DNA from: Notospermus geniculatus
Taxonomy: Eukaryota; Nemertea; Pilidiophora; Heteronemertea; Lineidae
NCBI GenBank assembly: GCA_002633025.1
Contig: NMRB01000674.1
Span: 97,683-161,682, forward strand
DNA length: 64,000 nt
Direction: 5' to 3'
The notes under the pieces were generated by a model that saw only the letters and a program-made list of their open reading frames with translations, had not been told where the DNA came from and did no database searches. Made by a program: the position numbers and the translations under genes. The first letter of the stretch is position 1; the number at the start of each line of letters is the position of its first letter. Shown here in pieces: positions 43,701 to 49,093 of this stretch.

Positions 43701-46385
43701 GCACGCCGAAGGGTTCGCTACGTCACACGTAATTAGATAACAAATTGTCCCGTACAAGAACACGACATTACAGGAATCCCGCTTACAACATGACAAGACG
43801 CAACTCGGCAGGTCCGTCGCTCCGTTATCTTTTTCGTATTTTCCCGCCTGTGTTCCACCCTTCGGCGTCGACTGTTCAAACATCACGTTTTTTATAGCCA
43901 GCGCTGAGGGATCCGTGCAGAGGTTGGCCCATGAGCCTGAAATGATACAATATTGTCATGTCTCAAAAAAACCAATTTAGTATTAACTATAGTCAAATAA
44001 TTACATTGATATAGCAACAGTGAAATGCTGTATCTTTCAAAATGAACAAATAATCAGATAGAATTCAGGAGACTATCACGCATCCTTTCATCATGTTCAT
44101 TAGTTACCATGGGAATGAGCATCGCAAGTTTTTATCATGGCATATCGACAATATTGGGATAGTTCTGACATTTTAGGCCTCTCTCGTCTCAGACGATTCA
44201 TCTATGACAAGTCAACAATGAATTTCTAGGTCTGTTCTCTGACACATGAAACCTCTTTATTGATTTAGAATAAAATGGCCAGGGCTACTATGTCTGTGAC
44301 TGTCTGTCTGTCTGAGCAGTCACAGAGGGCAGTAGATTCTACTTTACGAAGATGGCCAATTTTCAAACTCAGAGACACTCTTCTCTGACACTTTGATTGA
44401 CAGTTTCTGATCTGATTGGCTCACACCCAGCTCAGATCATCAGGGCCCTTGTTGCTGCCAATTTTGCAAGCTGAATATAAAAATTCCCACGCAACTAAAA
44501 ACCACCTCAAATCTACAAAAATATTCTGATATCTGAATGCCTCTTAGGAACCATCATACATGGTGGTATGAATGATATTCTCTACCGGGGGCCATTGTTT
44601 TACCCTGCCACAGATTTTTGCCAGAACAATACACTTGGCGGCATATGGCTCGACAAAATATGCGTTGATAGATTCTAAGAGTTATTCAGGATTTTCATTG
44701 CACCTCTGGTACACTGCAGTGTTTATCATTCAAAACAATCTGTTCAATCAGTGCTTCACGTAGACGGACGCAATCATGCTCGCGCCCCTGCATGCCCGCA
44801 AAATTGCACCGAGGATCTCAATTGACCGCGCTCCTCGGGCGCCATCCTTGAAGTAACTGACCATCAAATTTCATGAGGAACAGCTCTCCTTGAGCCTTTG
44901 AGGAGGTCAACTGATTGAGCTCCTGCAGATTTCAAACGTGAAGCGCTGGTTCAATCCACACCAAACATGCCCAAGACTTCTCCTTTCAGTCAGAATTTCC
45001 AGTTCAACATGTCGACTGGAAAAGATTGCAGTCAGCCATTCTCTGTCCAAGAGAAAATTGAGCAACAATCTTGAATTACGCCTTCGATGAAACACACACC
45101 TGGGACTGCTGTGTCGGAAAAGACGGTACTCCACTGGGAACCTTCCAATTAGACGACTTAGAAACTAAATTAATTCTTCGGCAAAGAAGCAAGTCAATGA
45201 CGTAATTTGAGAGGTCCCATGTGATTGTGTTACTTGGGTAGAATAGAACCATGATTGCTGATTTTCGTCTTCATGACAGAACTTGCAGGATTTACTGCAT
45301 AAGTTTGCGACATTTTCCCCACTATGCGTTTACAATATTTTGGTGTGTGCAATTGTTGCAATATTGACCGCTGACTTGGGCACAGCTGGCAGGACGCACA
45401 CATTTCACACCTTCACCAAAGGAGAGAATGCCATTCGGCATTTTCGTAGTTAACCCTTCGGTTCATAAAAAAGAAAATACAAAGAACAATTTTCTAATTG
45501 GAACTGGTTACTGATTGAGGAACAAAATGATTCAAGTGGAGAACTCTGTCGGCACCTGATGCCATGAACATGGGGCGTATCACAGCTGTAGCTATTGATT
45601 TCTGAGTCATTTACCAATTGATCTCACACTTGACTGCATCATTTCACGAAATGTACATGTAATGTAGCTATTTAATATATAAACGCAGTTTAACCAATTC
45701 AGTCTCAAGTGCCAACAGTCGATATTTTCAGTTCATGCCAGTTGTTGAATGTTGAAAGAGCAAAGTATAAATTGATAAAAATACATGTACATGTACATGT
45801 AGTTGGTAATCATGCCTCACAGCCTGACAATCAGGCCAAGGCAGGGTACATGTAGTTGGTAATCATGCCTCACAGCCTGACAATCAGGCCAAGGCAGGGA
45901 TCTGTATCAAAGTTCATATTCTGAAAAAGCAAGTCGCACACAATACAAAATACATTAGAACATCAATTTTTTGGTCACACAGAGCAAAATTCAGGTCGCA
46001 TTTTAGACCAAATGGTCATGAACTTTGAACCCTGCAAGGAGCTAGAATGGTCATGCCACTGTAGTGGAATCAGCAACCGGTTTTGTTGAGCATGCAGGTT
46101 GGGGTCATACAAGGATCTGTTGTTAGAAGAGGTTTTAAGTTAGTGGGCCTGACTGCTACATTTAGAACTTCCTTAACATTTTGTCCCGAGGAAAAACATT
46201 GGCCTCCATGCAAACTGTAATCTTCCAGTGCTTCTCCCTCTCTCTGCATAGTAGGGCCTATGCAAGGAAAACAATTTCTTGGCGGCCACAGCACAGGTGG
46301 CAGATGACCTAAATTCACCAGAATTGTGCAACCTACCTGCCACATGGCTCAGCACAACCAACGTGATTGTAATCCAATGCATCAT
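22629..46385 (-). CDS. KIAA0319L: KIAA0319/KIAA0319L-like PKD-domain membrane protein, 20 coding exons
   Basis: Single-pass type I membrane glycoprotein of the KIAA0319 family. Vertebrate members are linked to neuronal migration and endosome/Golgi trafficking, and KIAA0319L also serves as a receptor for adeno-associated virus. Exons in coding order, minus strand: 46385-46337, 43936-43628, 36670-35351, 32936-32607, 31369-31205, 29059-28961, 28686-28586, 28413-28326, 27773-27548, 27326-27262, 27171-26887, 26778-26646, 26443-26295, 26169-26018, 25233-25024, 24639-24542, 24046-23901, 23687-23565, 23064-22885, 22774-22629. All junctions are AG/GT and phases match, giving 4374 nt and 1457 residues. 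Human family members are near 1050-1070; the excess is the mucin-like and EGF-like part. The least certain join is exon 4 to 5. The start could also be an in-frame ATG at 46,460. The family has two vertebrate paralogues, and this looks like their invertebrate pro-orthologue; the tail motif NSSLMVSES resembles KIAA0319 and the stalk resembles both. Confidence 0.88.
22885..23064 (-). CDS. KIAA0319L: KIAA0319-like exon 19: transmembrane helix
   Basis: Begins DWSILYVIIIAFLIVIALGG, closely matching the family's WS(I/V)LYV transmembrane start. Stop-transfer arginines (RRYRRMRPRKRHRYQLL) and LSLKPR follow. The helix spans about residues 1352-1378. Both ends are phase 1. Confidence 0.93.
23093..23238 (+). 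mobile_element. tRNA-derived SINE inside intron 18 of the KIAA0319-like gene
   Basis: GTCAGAGTGGTGCAGTGG resembles a polymerase III box A and CCAGGTTCGATCACCAG a box B. The tail (GACGACTCC, TCTCCAGGGACTCCG) matches the tandem pair at 56,281-56,645. It is oriented opposite to the host gene. Confidence 0.65.
23276..23520. mobile_element. Two tandem copies of a palindromic MITE
   Basis: Each unit (23,276-23,398 and 23,402-23,520) begins GGTCGTATTTTA(A/G)AAC and ends with its complement. TTAAGGTCGACCTTAA-type words lie inside. Both units fold completely and are over 90 percent alike, so the array grew after insertion. It lies in intron 18 of the KIAA0319-like gene. Confidence 0.75.
23565..23687 (-). 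CDS. KIAA0319L: KIAA0319-like exon 18: CSGHG cysteine motif
   Basis: Encodes CQNNCSGHGTCDTASRRCLC then DPFWMENF. This corresponds to the family's juxtamembrane EGF-like motif C-X3-CSxHGxCD, followed by the signature DPFWMENF. The six cysteines and the WMENF word are conserved in human KIAA0319L. The donor is GTGAGT, phase 1. Confidence 0.93.
23735..23890 (-). mobile_element. SINE-tail fragment abutting the exon 17 splice donor
   Basis: CTTGGATGGGGTCTTTTACT, CTTGCAAAGGCACAAGG, CCCATGCAACGGATGTGAAG match the SINEs at 24,690-24,935 and 37,290-37,630. On the minus strand the copy starts about 15 bases past the GTATGT donor of exon 17. Confidence 0.6.
23901..24046 (-). CDS. KIAA0319L: KIAA0319-like exon 17: membrane-proximal domain
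   Basis: Encodes LVTYFYVNVVGRGSKETWSG, then PEVVSTLKRKFLSQADMLDY and SVSFIDTV. This matches the family segment between the last PKD domain and the cysteine motif (human: VFFVQ, EVAAMLKSEL, KADFL). It enters in phase 2 and leaves in phase 1, agreeing with both neighbours. Confidence 0.9.
24100..24235 (-). mobile_element. tRNA-derived SINE, intron 16 of the KIAA0319-like gene
   Basis: Reading the minus strand, GAGTGGTGTAGTGGTTCGGG is box A-like and CGAGTTCGAATCCCACTGTG is box B-like. The tail ACAAGTCTCTGCCTTACTTG, CCACCCAGGTG follows. It belongs to the same family as 62,684-62,850. Confidence 0.7.
24264..24441. mobile_element. CAGTGGAACCTC MITE with TA target duplication
   Basis: Starts CAGTGGAACCTCTCTATTAA and ends TTAAGGGAGGTTCCACTG, with a TA dinucleotide immediately outside each end. 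TA duplication plus short TIRs is the Tc1/mariner habit; the assignment is an inference. Related ends occur at 39,168, 40,217 and 40,385. It sits in intron 16 of the KIAA0319-like gene. Confidence 0.75.
24542..24639 (-). CDS. KIAA0319L: KIAA0319-like exon 16
   Basis: Encodes KNWASQLSLLLHKPSQNGDT then QVEILRLEEIDG. It occupies the place of the family segment with the QIGVLLGVLDSDI-type helix after PKD5. Sequence similarity alone is modest. The call rests on position and on exact phase agreement (0 in, 2 out) with exons 15 and 17. Confidence 0.75.
24690..24935 (-). mobile_element. tRNA-derived SINE, intron 15 of the KIAA0319-like gene
   Basis: The minus strand begins GAGGAGCCCTGATAACTGAG and TGGTTATCAGG (box A-like), then GTCTCGGGTTCAAATCCAGC (box B-like). 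The body ends with the CAAGTAGACCCCATCCAAG tail. The head resembles a tRNA, but the fold and length are not those of a functional tRNA gene. Confidence 0.75.
25024..25233 (-). CDS. KIAA0319L: KIAA0319-like exon 15: second half of PKD5
   Basis: Encodes DIVNGSDHQPILQVTNVVAG then RYVFILKVADADG and SIIVRQDKR. This is the beta-strand half of the fifth PKD domain (family: DHHPIL, LV.GTYTFHLKVTDA). Phase 0 at both ends; the donor is GTGAGA. Confidence 0.9.
25372..25860. mobile_element. Long double hairpin in intron 14 of the KIAA0319-like gene
   Basis: The outer arms (GCCAGCAAAAATAGATAAAG ... CTTTATCTATTTTTGATGCC) are 45 bases long and lie about 490 bases apart. An inner pair (TTTTTTTAAATATAGGTGGC / GCCACCTATTATTTAAAAAA) is nested between 25,612 and 25,792. 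Non-coding. The outer arm is shared with 20,295 and 58,566. Confidence 0.7.
26018..26169 (-). CDS. KIAA0319L: KIAA0319-like exon 14: first half of PKD5
   Basis: Encodes SNLAPKADAGGDKIVYLPQR, then VDGSKSTDDKAITAWLWTRD, then LAAG. The DGSKSTDD and LWTRD words are PKD signatures in this family. The donor GTAAGG follows GGG, phase 0. Confidence 0.93.
26295..26443 (-). CDS. KIAA0319L: KIAA0319-like exon 13: second half of PKD4
   Basis: Encodes GPGGIAIQDADKAVATVTNL, KLGEYQFRLTVFDAEKVEAQ and MVKIHVKE. It matches the family's KAIATVTGLQVGTYHFRLTV block. Phases 2 in, 1 out. Confidence 0.92.
26503..26641. repeat. (CTGA)/(CTGG)n microsatellite in intron 12
   Basis: About 140 bases of CTGACTGACTGGCTGG-type tetranucleotides sit five bases from the donor of exon 12. 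Its closeness to the splice site is notable, but the donor itself (GTAAAG) is intact. Confidence 0.85.
26646..26778 (-). CDS. KIAA0319L: KIAA0319-like exon 12: first half of PKD4
   Basis: Encodes QNQPPVASAGKDRDIILPAT, then AILDGSKSTDDQQVVRYQWT. PPVA.AG, LP and DGSKSTDD are the PKD landmarks. Leaves in phase 2 at a GTAAAG donor. Confidence 0.93.
26887..27171 (-). CDS. KIAA0319L: KIAA0319-like exon 11: complete PKD3
   Basis: The whole third PKD domain is in one exon: VDYPPQANAGSNIIISLPQN, SVTLYGNKSTDDHGIVSYEW, MKGVRSPNLQL, VGDYTFTLKVTDTGG, VFVKP. It is the best-conserved exon; long stretches match human KIAA0319 and KIAA0319L nearly residue for residue. Confidence 0.95.
27262..27326 (-). CDS. 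KIAA0319L: KIAA0319-like exon 10: end of PKD2
   Basis: A 65 base exon encoding LTVTDSDGAKNATTANVTVL, the closing strand of PKD2 (family: LTV.DSDGATNSTTA). Its small size hides it from ORF searches; phases 2 in and 1 out fit exactly. Confidence 0.92.
27548..27773 (-). CDS. KIAA0319L: KIAA0319-like exon 9: main part of PKD2
   Basis: Encodes INKPPVAVIKPPFQEIHLPN, then LDGSESTDDDKIVKYVWEEV and LAPGKYRF. This matches PPVA.VSP.FQE..LP, DGSQSTDDDKIV.YHWEE and PGNYTF of the family. Confidence 0.93.
28326..29059 (-). CDS. KIAA0319L: KIAA0319-like exons 6-8: PKD1
   Basis: Three small exons (29059-28961, 28686-28586, 28413-28326) together form the first PKD-like domain. They encode MQLVVSAGKNQTIQLPTKVA, then KQYKYVWLLSSHPEGAETGS, then AGVYVFEVQVSAPGKFG and NITVQP. 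The family words are LVVSAGE, YDWQLITHP and GLYEFKV. All acceptors are TTTCAG or TTCCAG, and phases run 1, 1, 0, 1. Confidence 0.9.
28768..28903. mobile_element. Inverted-repeat element of the GTTGGCTCTC family, intron 6
   Basis: GTTGGCTCTCGATTGGCAA pairs with TTGCCCACAGAACGCCAAC, and GAGACTTTTCTGGTGC with the AAACTCACGAG side. The same word in the form GTTGGCTCTCTATGGGCAA is found at 31,560, 40,860, 41,210, 51,200 and elsewhere. Confidence 0.55.
29418..29830. repeat. Diverged direct repeat in intron 5
   Basis: ACACC(G/A)AATTCAA, GGTG(G/A)ACTTGG(T/C)CTTCAT, GAACTAGAGGCTTA and TGCCTTGTACT(C/G)AGCTGA recur at an offset of about 308 bases (29,418 and 29,727). No coding content. Confidence 0.55.
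31205..31369 (-). CDS. KIAA0319L: KIAA0319-like exon 5: linker before PKD1
   Basis: Encodes PVVPDKQKGTVMSEGTVTRQ and then HVHVVMEPAEKR. A TTATCAG acceptor and GTATCA donor bound it, with phase 1 on both sides. Sequence conservation is weak, as expected for the linker upstream of PKD1. It is included because it is open, phase-compatible and well bounded. Confidence 0.55.
31560..31850. mobile_element. Inverted-repeat element in intron 4
   Basis: CCACATGAGAGTTTTC and GTTGGCTCTCTATGGGCAAC on the left recur inverted on the right (TTCCCATTGAGAGCCACC, GAAACTCTCACGTGG). Its ends match those of the element at 40,838-41,262. Confidence 0.6.
32607..32936 (-). CDS. KIAA0319L: KIAA0319-like exon 4: acidic linker plus EGF-like cysteine module
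   Basis: A Ser/Glu-rich stretch (ASEEDLEGSQESTESSPETN) is followed by six cysteines (about residues 604-645). Their spacing is C-X7-C-X5-C-X11-C-X-C-X12-C, with CNCITGYTRD and GWC, an EGF-like pattern. I know of no matching module at this place in the human paralogues. For phase 1 I chose the TAG/GTGTAC donor at 32,606; a stronger-looking GTG/GTAGGT four bases upstream would give phase 0 and require another exon. Confidence 0.75.
33117..33290. mobile_element. Palindromic MITE, CAAATTTTCGACCCCAA family
   Basis: GCAAATTTTCGACCCCAA, GGTCTTCCTCAGGCACTTTC recur inverted as AAAGTGCCTGAGGTAGACC and TTGGGGTCGAAAATTTGC. Half-copies lie at 29,190-29,245, 48,655-48,730 and 61,273-61,340, the last two inside the duplicated MS4A-like segment. 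Confidence 0.75.
33798..33945 (-). mobile_element. tRNA-derived SINE, intron 3
   Basis: The minus strand carries TAGTGGTTAAGGCGTGCCG (box A-like) and GGGTTCAAGTCCGGTAGG (box B-like). A second copy, over 80 percent alike, lies at 55,515-55,650 in the same orientation. Confidence 0.7.
34590..34950. repeat. Tandem repeat, about 175 bp period, with AAGATGGC words
   Basis: Units start with ATCCAAGATGGC(C/T)GCCAA (34,590 and 34,757), and a third, partial unit starts ATCCAATATGGCGG (34,918). GGTGTC(T/A)A(G/A)ACATAGGTTTT and GTCAAGCTATCCATT recur inside. AAGATGGC resembles a YY1 site, but the array is intronic. Confidence 0.7.
35351..36670 (-). CDS. KIAA0319L: KIAA0319-like exon 3: Ser/Thr/Asn-rich mucin-like segment
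   Basis: A single 1320 base exon (residues about 120-559) bounded by a TATTCTAG acceptor and a GTAATC donor, phase 1 on both sides. It begins HTHTTTTPSYDKKSNSTEG. The middle is a coding minisatellite (about 35,760-36,110) giving repeated NTTGVTGNTT / NTTAASVGGNT units, with well over a dozen N-X-T sequons. Such a segment should be a heavily N- and O-glycosylated extended stalk between MANSC and EGF-like parts. Vertebrate paralogues also have an S/T/P-rich linker here, but without this repeat. The repeat lacks stops in other frames too, so I fixed the frame from the splice phases and from the non-repeat flanks. Confidence 0.88.
37290..37630 (-). mobile_element. SINE with a nested palindromic element
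   Basis: The minus strand has TGATAACCAAGCGATTATC (box A-like) and CAGATTCGAATCCAGCC (box B-like), then TGGCTCTTCACGTTCGTTGC and the tail. Within the tail region CACTTGGATGGGGGTCT...ACTTGCCCCTGCAAGG is interrupted by the hairpin at 37,370-37,461, which is absent from the sister SINE at 24,690-24,935. Confidence 0.7.
37370..37461. mobile_element. Near-perfect hairpin, TACAGGGTGGGCC ends
   Basis: TACAGGGTGGGCCAGAGAAA, GTGTCCCTC, AACA then the complement TGTTTGAGGGACAC, TTTCTCTGGCCCACCCTGTA. The core AACAATAGAAATGCTATTGT resembles the cores of the elements at 42,002 and 63,052, so these may be one superfamily with different arms. Confidence 0.8.
37767..37917 (-). CDS. Unassigned exon-like block in intron 2 of the KIAA0319-like gene
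   Basis: A TTTTGTTCAG acceptor and GTAAAT donor bound 151 bases. One frame reads NSTVTLSPDVPDTAIINVPI then TFTVSLSPPYSRLFAQPFTV and CVISFR, with alternating hydrophobic residues like beta strands. Its phases (2 in, 0 out) do not fit between exons 2 and 3 alone. It is either part of an unseen pair of exons, a relic of another gene, or chance. No family recognised. Confidence 0.3.
38065..38240. repeat. Dispersed repeat shared with 53,750-53,870
   Basis: TCTTGCCAGCGATGCTCGC and GCTGTTGACACCAGGT appear here and, inverted, at 53,750-53,815. GGCGAGAAGATCAGTGG, CAATATCACCCGA and TGCTGGCTTAAG resemble the direct continuation there. Boundaries are uncertain. Confidence 0.45.
39168..39224. mobile_element. 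Left-end fragment of the CAGTGGAACCTC element
   Basis: GTACGGTGGAACTCTTGATT, TTTTGGAACTGG and GCTGTCCTTAAG match the left third of the complete element at 24,264-24,441. Matching right-end pieces (GGGAGGTTCC-type) lie at 40,217-40,250 and 40,385-40,433. Confidence 0.5.
40838..41262. mobile_element. TIR element with an internal 31 bp minisatellite
   Basis: The right end carries GTTGCCCATAGAGAGCCAAC, GGAAAACTCTCACATGGAG. The left end carries the inverted counterpart GTGGGCTCTCTATGGGCAAA. Between about 40,893 and 41,110 the sub-terminal word TTTCTCTCAATGGGCAA(A/T) then TCACCATTGTTGG is repeated about seven times with a 31 base period. A second small hairpin (ATGGGCGTTTGTGTCA / TGACACAAACGCCCAT, 41,146-41,188) follows. 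The element lies in intron 2. Confidence 0.7.
42002..42070. mobile_element. Half-copy of the hairpin element seen at 63,052
   Basis: CAATAGAAATTCTATTGTTT, GCGAGGCGCATGCACTTTTT and the end ACAAGGCCTG correspond to the centre and right arm of 63,052-63,160. The left arm is not intact. Confidence 0.5.
42582..43050. repeat. About 230 bp tandem duplication with an N at the junction
   Basis: TAGACAGTGTACAGTGGCTC through GAACAGGAAGTTTATGC occurs twice (42,582-42,798 and 42,815-43,050), with G-rich and TACATG indels between copies. The single N at 42,799 lies exactly at the end of the first copy. The duplication may therefore be two unmerged contig ends or haplotypes rather than biology. Confidence 0.8.
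43628..43936 (-). CDS. KIAA0319L: KIAA0319-like exon 2: MANSC domain
   Basis: Encodes SWANLCTDPSALAIKNVMFE, then DLPSCVLSCCKRDSCNVVFL, YGTICYLITCDVANPSACDP and VMVLVRE. Eight cysteines in the pattern C...C-X3-CC-X4-C-X8-C-X4-C-X8-C match the N-terminal MANSC (motif at N terminus with seven cysteines) of KIAA0319. I used the ACAG/GTAGGT donor at 43,627 because it gives phase 1, as exon 3 requires, rather than the GAG/GTAGGC site 13 bases earlier. Confidence 0.93.
45794..45899. repeat. Two exact 53 bp tandem units
   Basis: TACATGTAGTTGGTAATCAT then GCCTCACAGCCTGACAATCA and GGCCAAGGCAGGG are repeated without change. The first unit follows an ACATGT microsatellite. It lies in intron 1. Confidence 0.9.
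46337..46385 (-). CDS. KIAA0319L: KIAA0319-like exon 1: signal peptide
   Basis: Encodes MMHWITITLVVLSHVAG, a short N-terminal hydrophobic segment ending at a strong GCAG/GTAGGT donor in phase 1, which fits exon 2. An in-frame upstream ATG at 46,460 would add 25 residues, including another hydrophobic run (KLLLVLPVS). I chose the MM start because it gives a more ordinary signal peptide. Confidence 0.7.
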
Positions 46386-47588
46386 GAAGCCCTGGCTGAC
46401 GGGCAGCACCAGCAACAGTTTGTGCCGCGATGACTTATTGCTATTTATTGTACACTCCATATTCCTCGTCCATGACTGGAAATTAACAAAAAACTTTAAT
46501 TAGGCTAAAATGTTAGCTGATTGATGTGATTGGGTACAACACCCAAGCTGTAGGCATAACATTCTTGTCTAGACTCTTGCCCCCTCCCCAAGGAAGCACA
46601 ACCAGCCTGCTGAAACACTGACACTGTTCATGGCTGTCAGTGTCATTCTTGTTGTTGCTTTTTGGGGATATCACAGGATGCGATGAATGCAATACATTCA
46701 GACAGTGTGAAATTGTAGATTGCTTGAAAAAAGAATGCAAAATTCGGACCAGCTGCCAAAAACCCGACATGGCAGCAGCATGCCTACGCTAAACTGCAAT
46801 CATGCCATGGCACTTTTGACAGATGGCAGTAGAGCTAGGTAGGCAGTAGGCCGAGGTCTCACTCTCAGTAACTCAGACGCGGAGAGTACAGACAGTGTCT
46901 CACTCAGAGTAGGACTCCATCATCCCCATCCAGCGCAAGAGAGGAACTGACTGACAGACCTGCATGCAGCCAGCTGCATGGGATCACGACTCGACGACTG
47001 CCTGACCAGCTGGCTGCTTGCTGCCTGCCTGCCCAGACAGAGTCAGAGACAGAGTGCTGCTGTGTCATGTGTCAGTGTCAGCAGTGTCTCCCACTCTCTC
47101 ACTCCATGGACTCACTCTGTCTTCTGTGGCTGCTGTGGAGTGTGGTGACCATGGTGACTGTGAGTGTGAGCATGGATGGATAGTGAGCAGTCACAGTGAC
47201 AGTGGTGAGTGAGTGAGTGACACTCAGCTGCTCAGTCTGGTCAGTCCAGTATATACCGGTACCAGGCAGTGCTGCAGTGCAGTCCCCAGCCATTCCAGCA
47301 GCAGGCAGCAGTGCTGGATCGAGGAGTCGGTCATGTCGGTGAGCGGCCTTTATGTATTTCGATTTCAGCATATCAAGTGCTGTATTAATGAAGGGAAACG
47401 CAAGATACTGTTTTACGTCGAAAAATACCAATTTAAAGCAATTTTCATGATATAAATCGGTAAAATTTGCGGAAAGATGTGAAAAATTACCTGGAAATCC
47501 AACTGACGAATGTGCACATAAAATGATGATGTCATCGAAGACCTTCTGCCACCAAACGGCTGATCACAGAACTAAACTGCAGGAGTAG
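46386..47588. other. Head-to-head intergenic region
   Basis: The region between the KIAA0319-like start and the duplicated segment of the MS4A-like gene. It must contain the KIAA0319-like promoter. Positions 46,850-47,280 are rich in CAGTGTCTCACTC and GTGAGTGAG words. A signal-peptide-like ATG frame (47,105; MDSLCLLWLLWSVVTMVT, then GTGAGT) stands alone there and is not called. Confidence 0.4.
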
Positions 47589-49093
47589 CCACCTAGCGGA
47601 AGATCGTGGAACCAATCTAGGAACGTGGGAATCCCAGCCTCGATTTCGTCTTCATTTTCACGTAATTGGGGGAATACCCATCACGCGATTTATCAACAAA
47701 TGCGGGAACATTTCTTCTTATTTGTACGTTATGATAGTCCTATTTCCCGTAATTGCATTTTCCAATGGAGAACAGAATGTACAGTATGCAGTAACATCGA
47801 ACGTTTATGATGCAGGGTTCTTGAAATTGCAGATATTGGAGGAACACCGGCTAAACTAAACAACACACCTCATGCACTGCTGCCCCCTACATAAATGCAC
47901 AGGCCTACCGGTACATGCATTGCAGGCCTACATACATCTACATAGACCCGGTACAGGCATGTACAGCACCTAGGCCCTACTGGATGTCGCCTTTTGCTTC
48001 ATTCATAGGCCCATGGAGGTATAAAATTATACCTCCATGATAGGCCTAATCATAACAGATGGTTCATGTATGTAGGCCTATGTCCAACGACAATCCCCGT
48101 CGATAGGCCTACCGCATCCTATTTCATTTCATCCCTCGTGATTTTATTTCACAGTCTCTACAGACACAGTTTAGTAATGAATAGTATTTTGGGTGCAAAA
48201 CTTGTAGCTACCGAGTACCGGTACCGCCACCACTGGTAAGCTACGGTACGTAGGCAGCCTAGGGGCGTAGGCAGCCTAGGGGCCTACTAATCATTATGCC
48301 CCAGGAGTAGTCATTGAAATGATAAAAAACTGATATCTTTTTGGTCAAACGAGATGAGCCAACTCGTAAAAAGATGAATAAAAAAGTTTATTAATTATTG
48401 TGTTTGATGTTATTGTTAGAAACCTGCGTAAACTTGCATTCTTTGTTTAAATAATATATATGACCCATATCCAGGTATTGCACATCCTTATCAGTTTTCA
48501 TCAACTTCTGGTTTAGTGTGTCAGGCCATTTGATACCAGACGGTAGGGTTCACGTAAGATTTCTAGGTCAGCTGATTGATTTTGACATTGACTGCCTTGA
48601 TTCTTCACTTCGCCTGATTAAATATCCAACATAGAGCACAAAAAACGCCGTCTCCGAATTTCGCAAATTTTCGACCCCAACCGGGGTCTTCCTCAGGCAC
48701 TTTCCAGTAGAGATCCCAGAAGATATTTGCCTGAATAAAGAGGCCATAATTATAATGCATATGTGGAAAGGTATCTCTGCTGAGGATGCTAGCTGGTCGG
48801 GCCTAATCATGGGCCCCAAGGCCAAAACAACCTGACTTTTGATGTCTAACTCAGGACATATTTGTCGCTTCAATCTTAACAGATTAACCATGGTATATTT
48901 TTCCGTGATTTCAGGTTTGATGACTTGAGCAAGAGTCTTGTAAACAACAGATGTATGGCAGATCATTCTTTGGATGCTAAGCAGAGGTTCCTTTAAGTGA
49001 CTGACTTTCTGAGTAGAAGGAATTTCATAACCAATCCAGGCATAACAACATTGTAAAACGCTTAGACTTGAGGGATAATTGAAATTCGACAAA

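Noticed and set aside
47105-47158. Signal-peptide-like start MDSLCLLWLLWSVVTMVT followed by GTGAGT
   Set aside because: Falls in CAGT/CACT simple sequence and no partner exon in a fitting phase was found. Probably chance.
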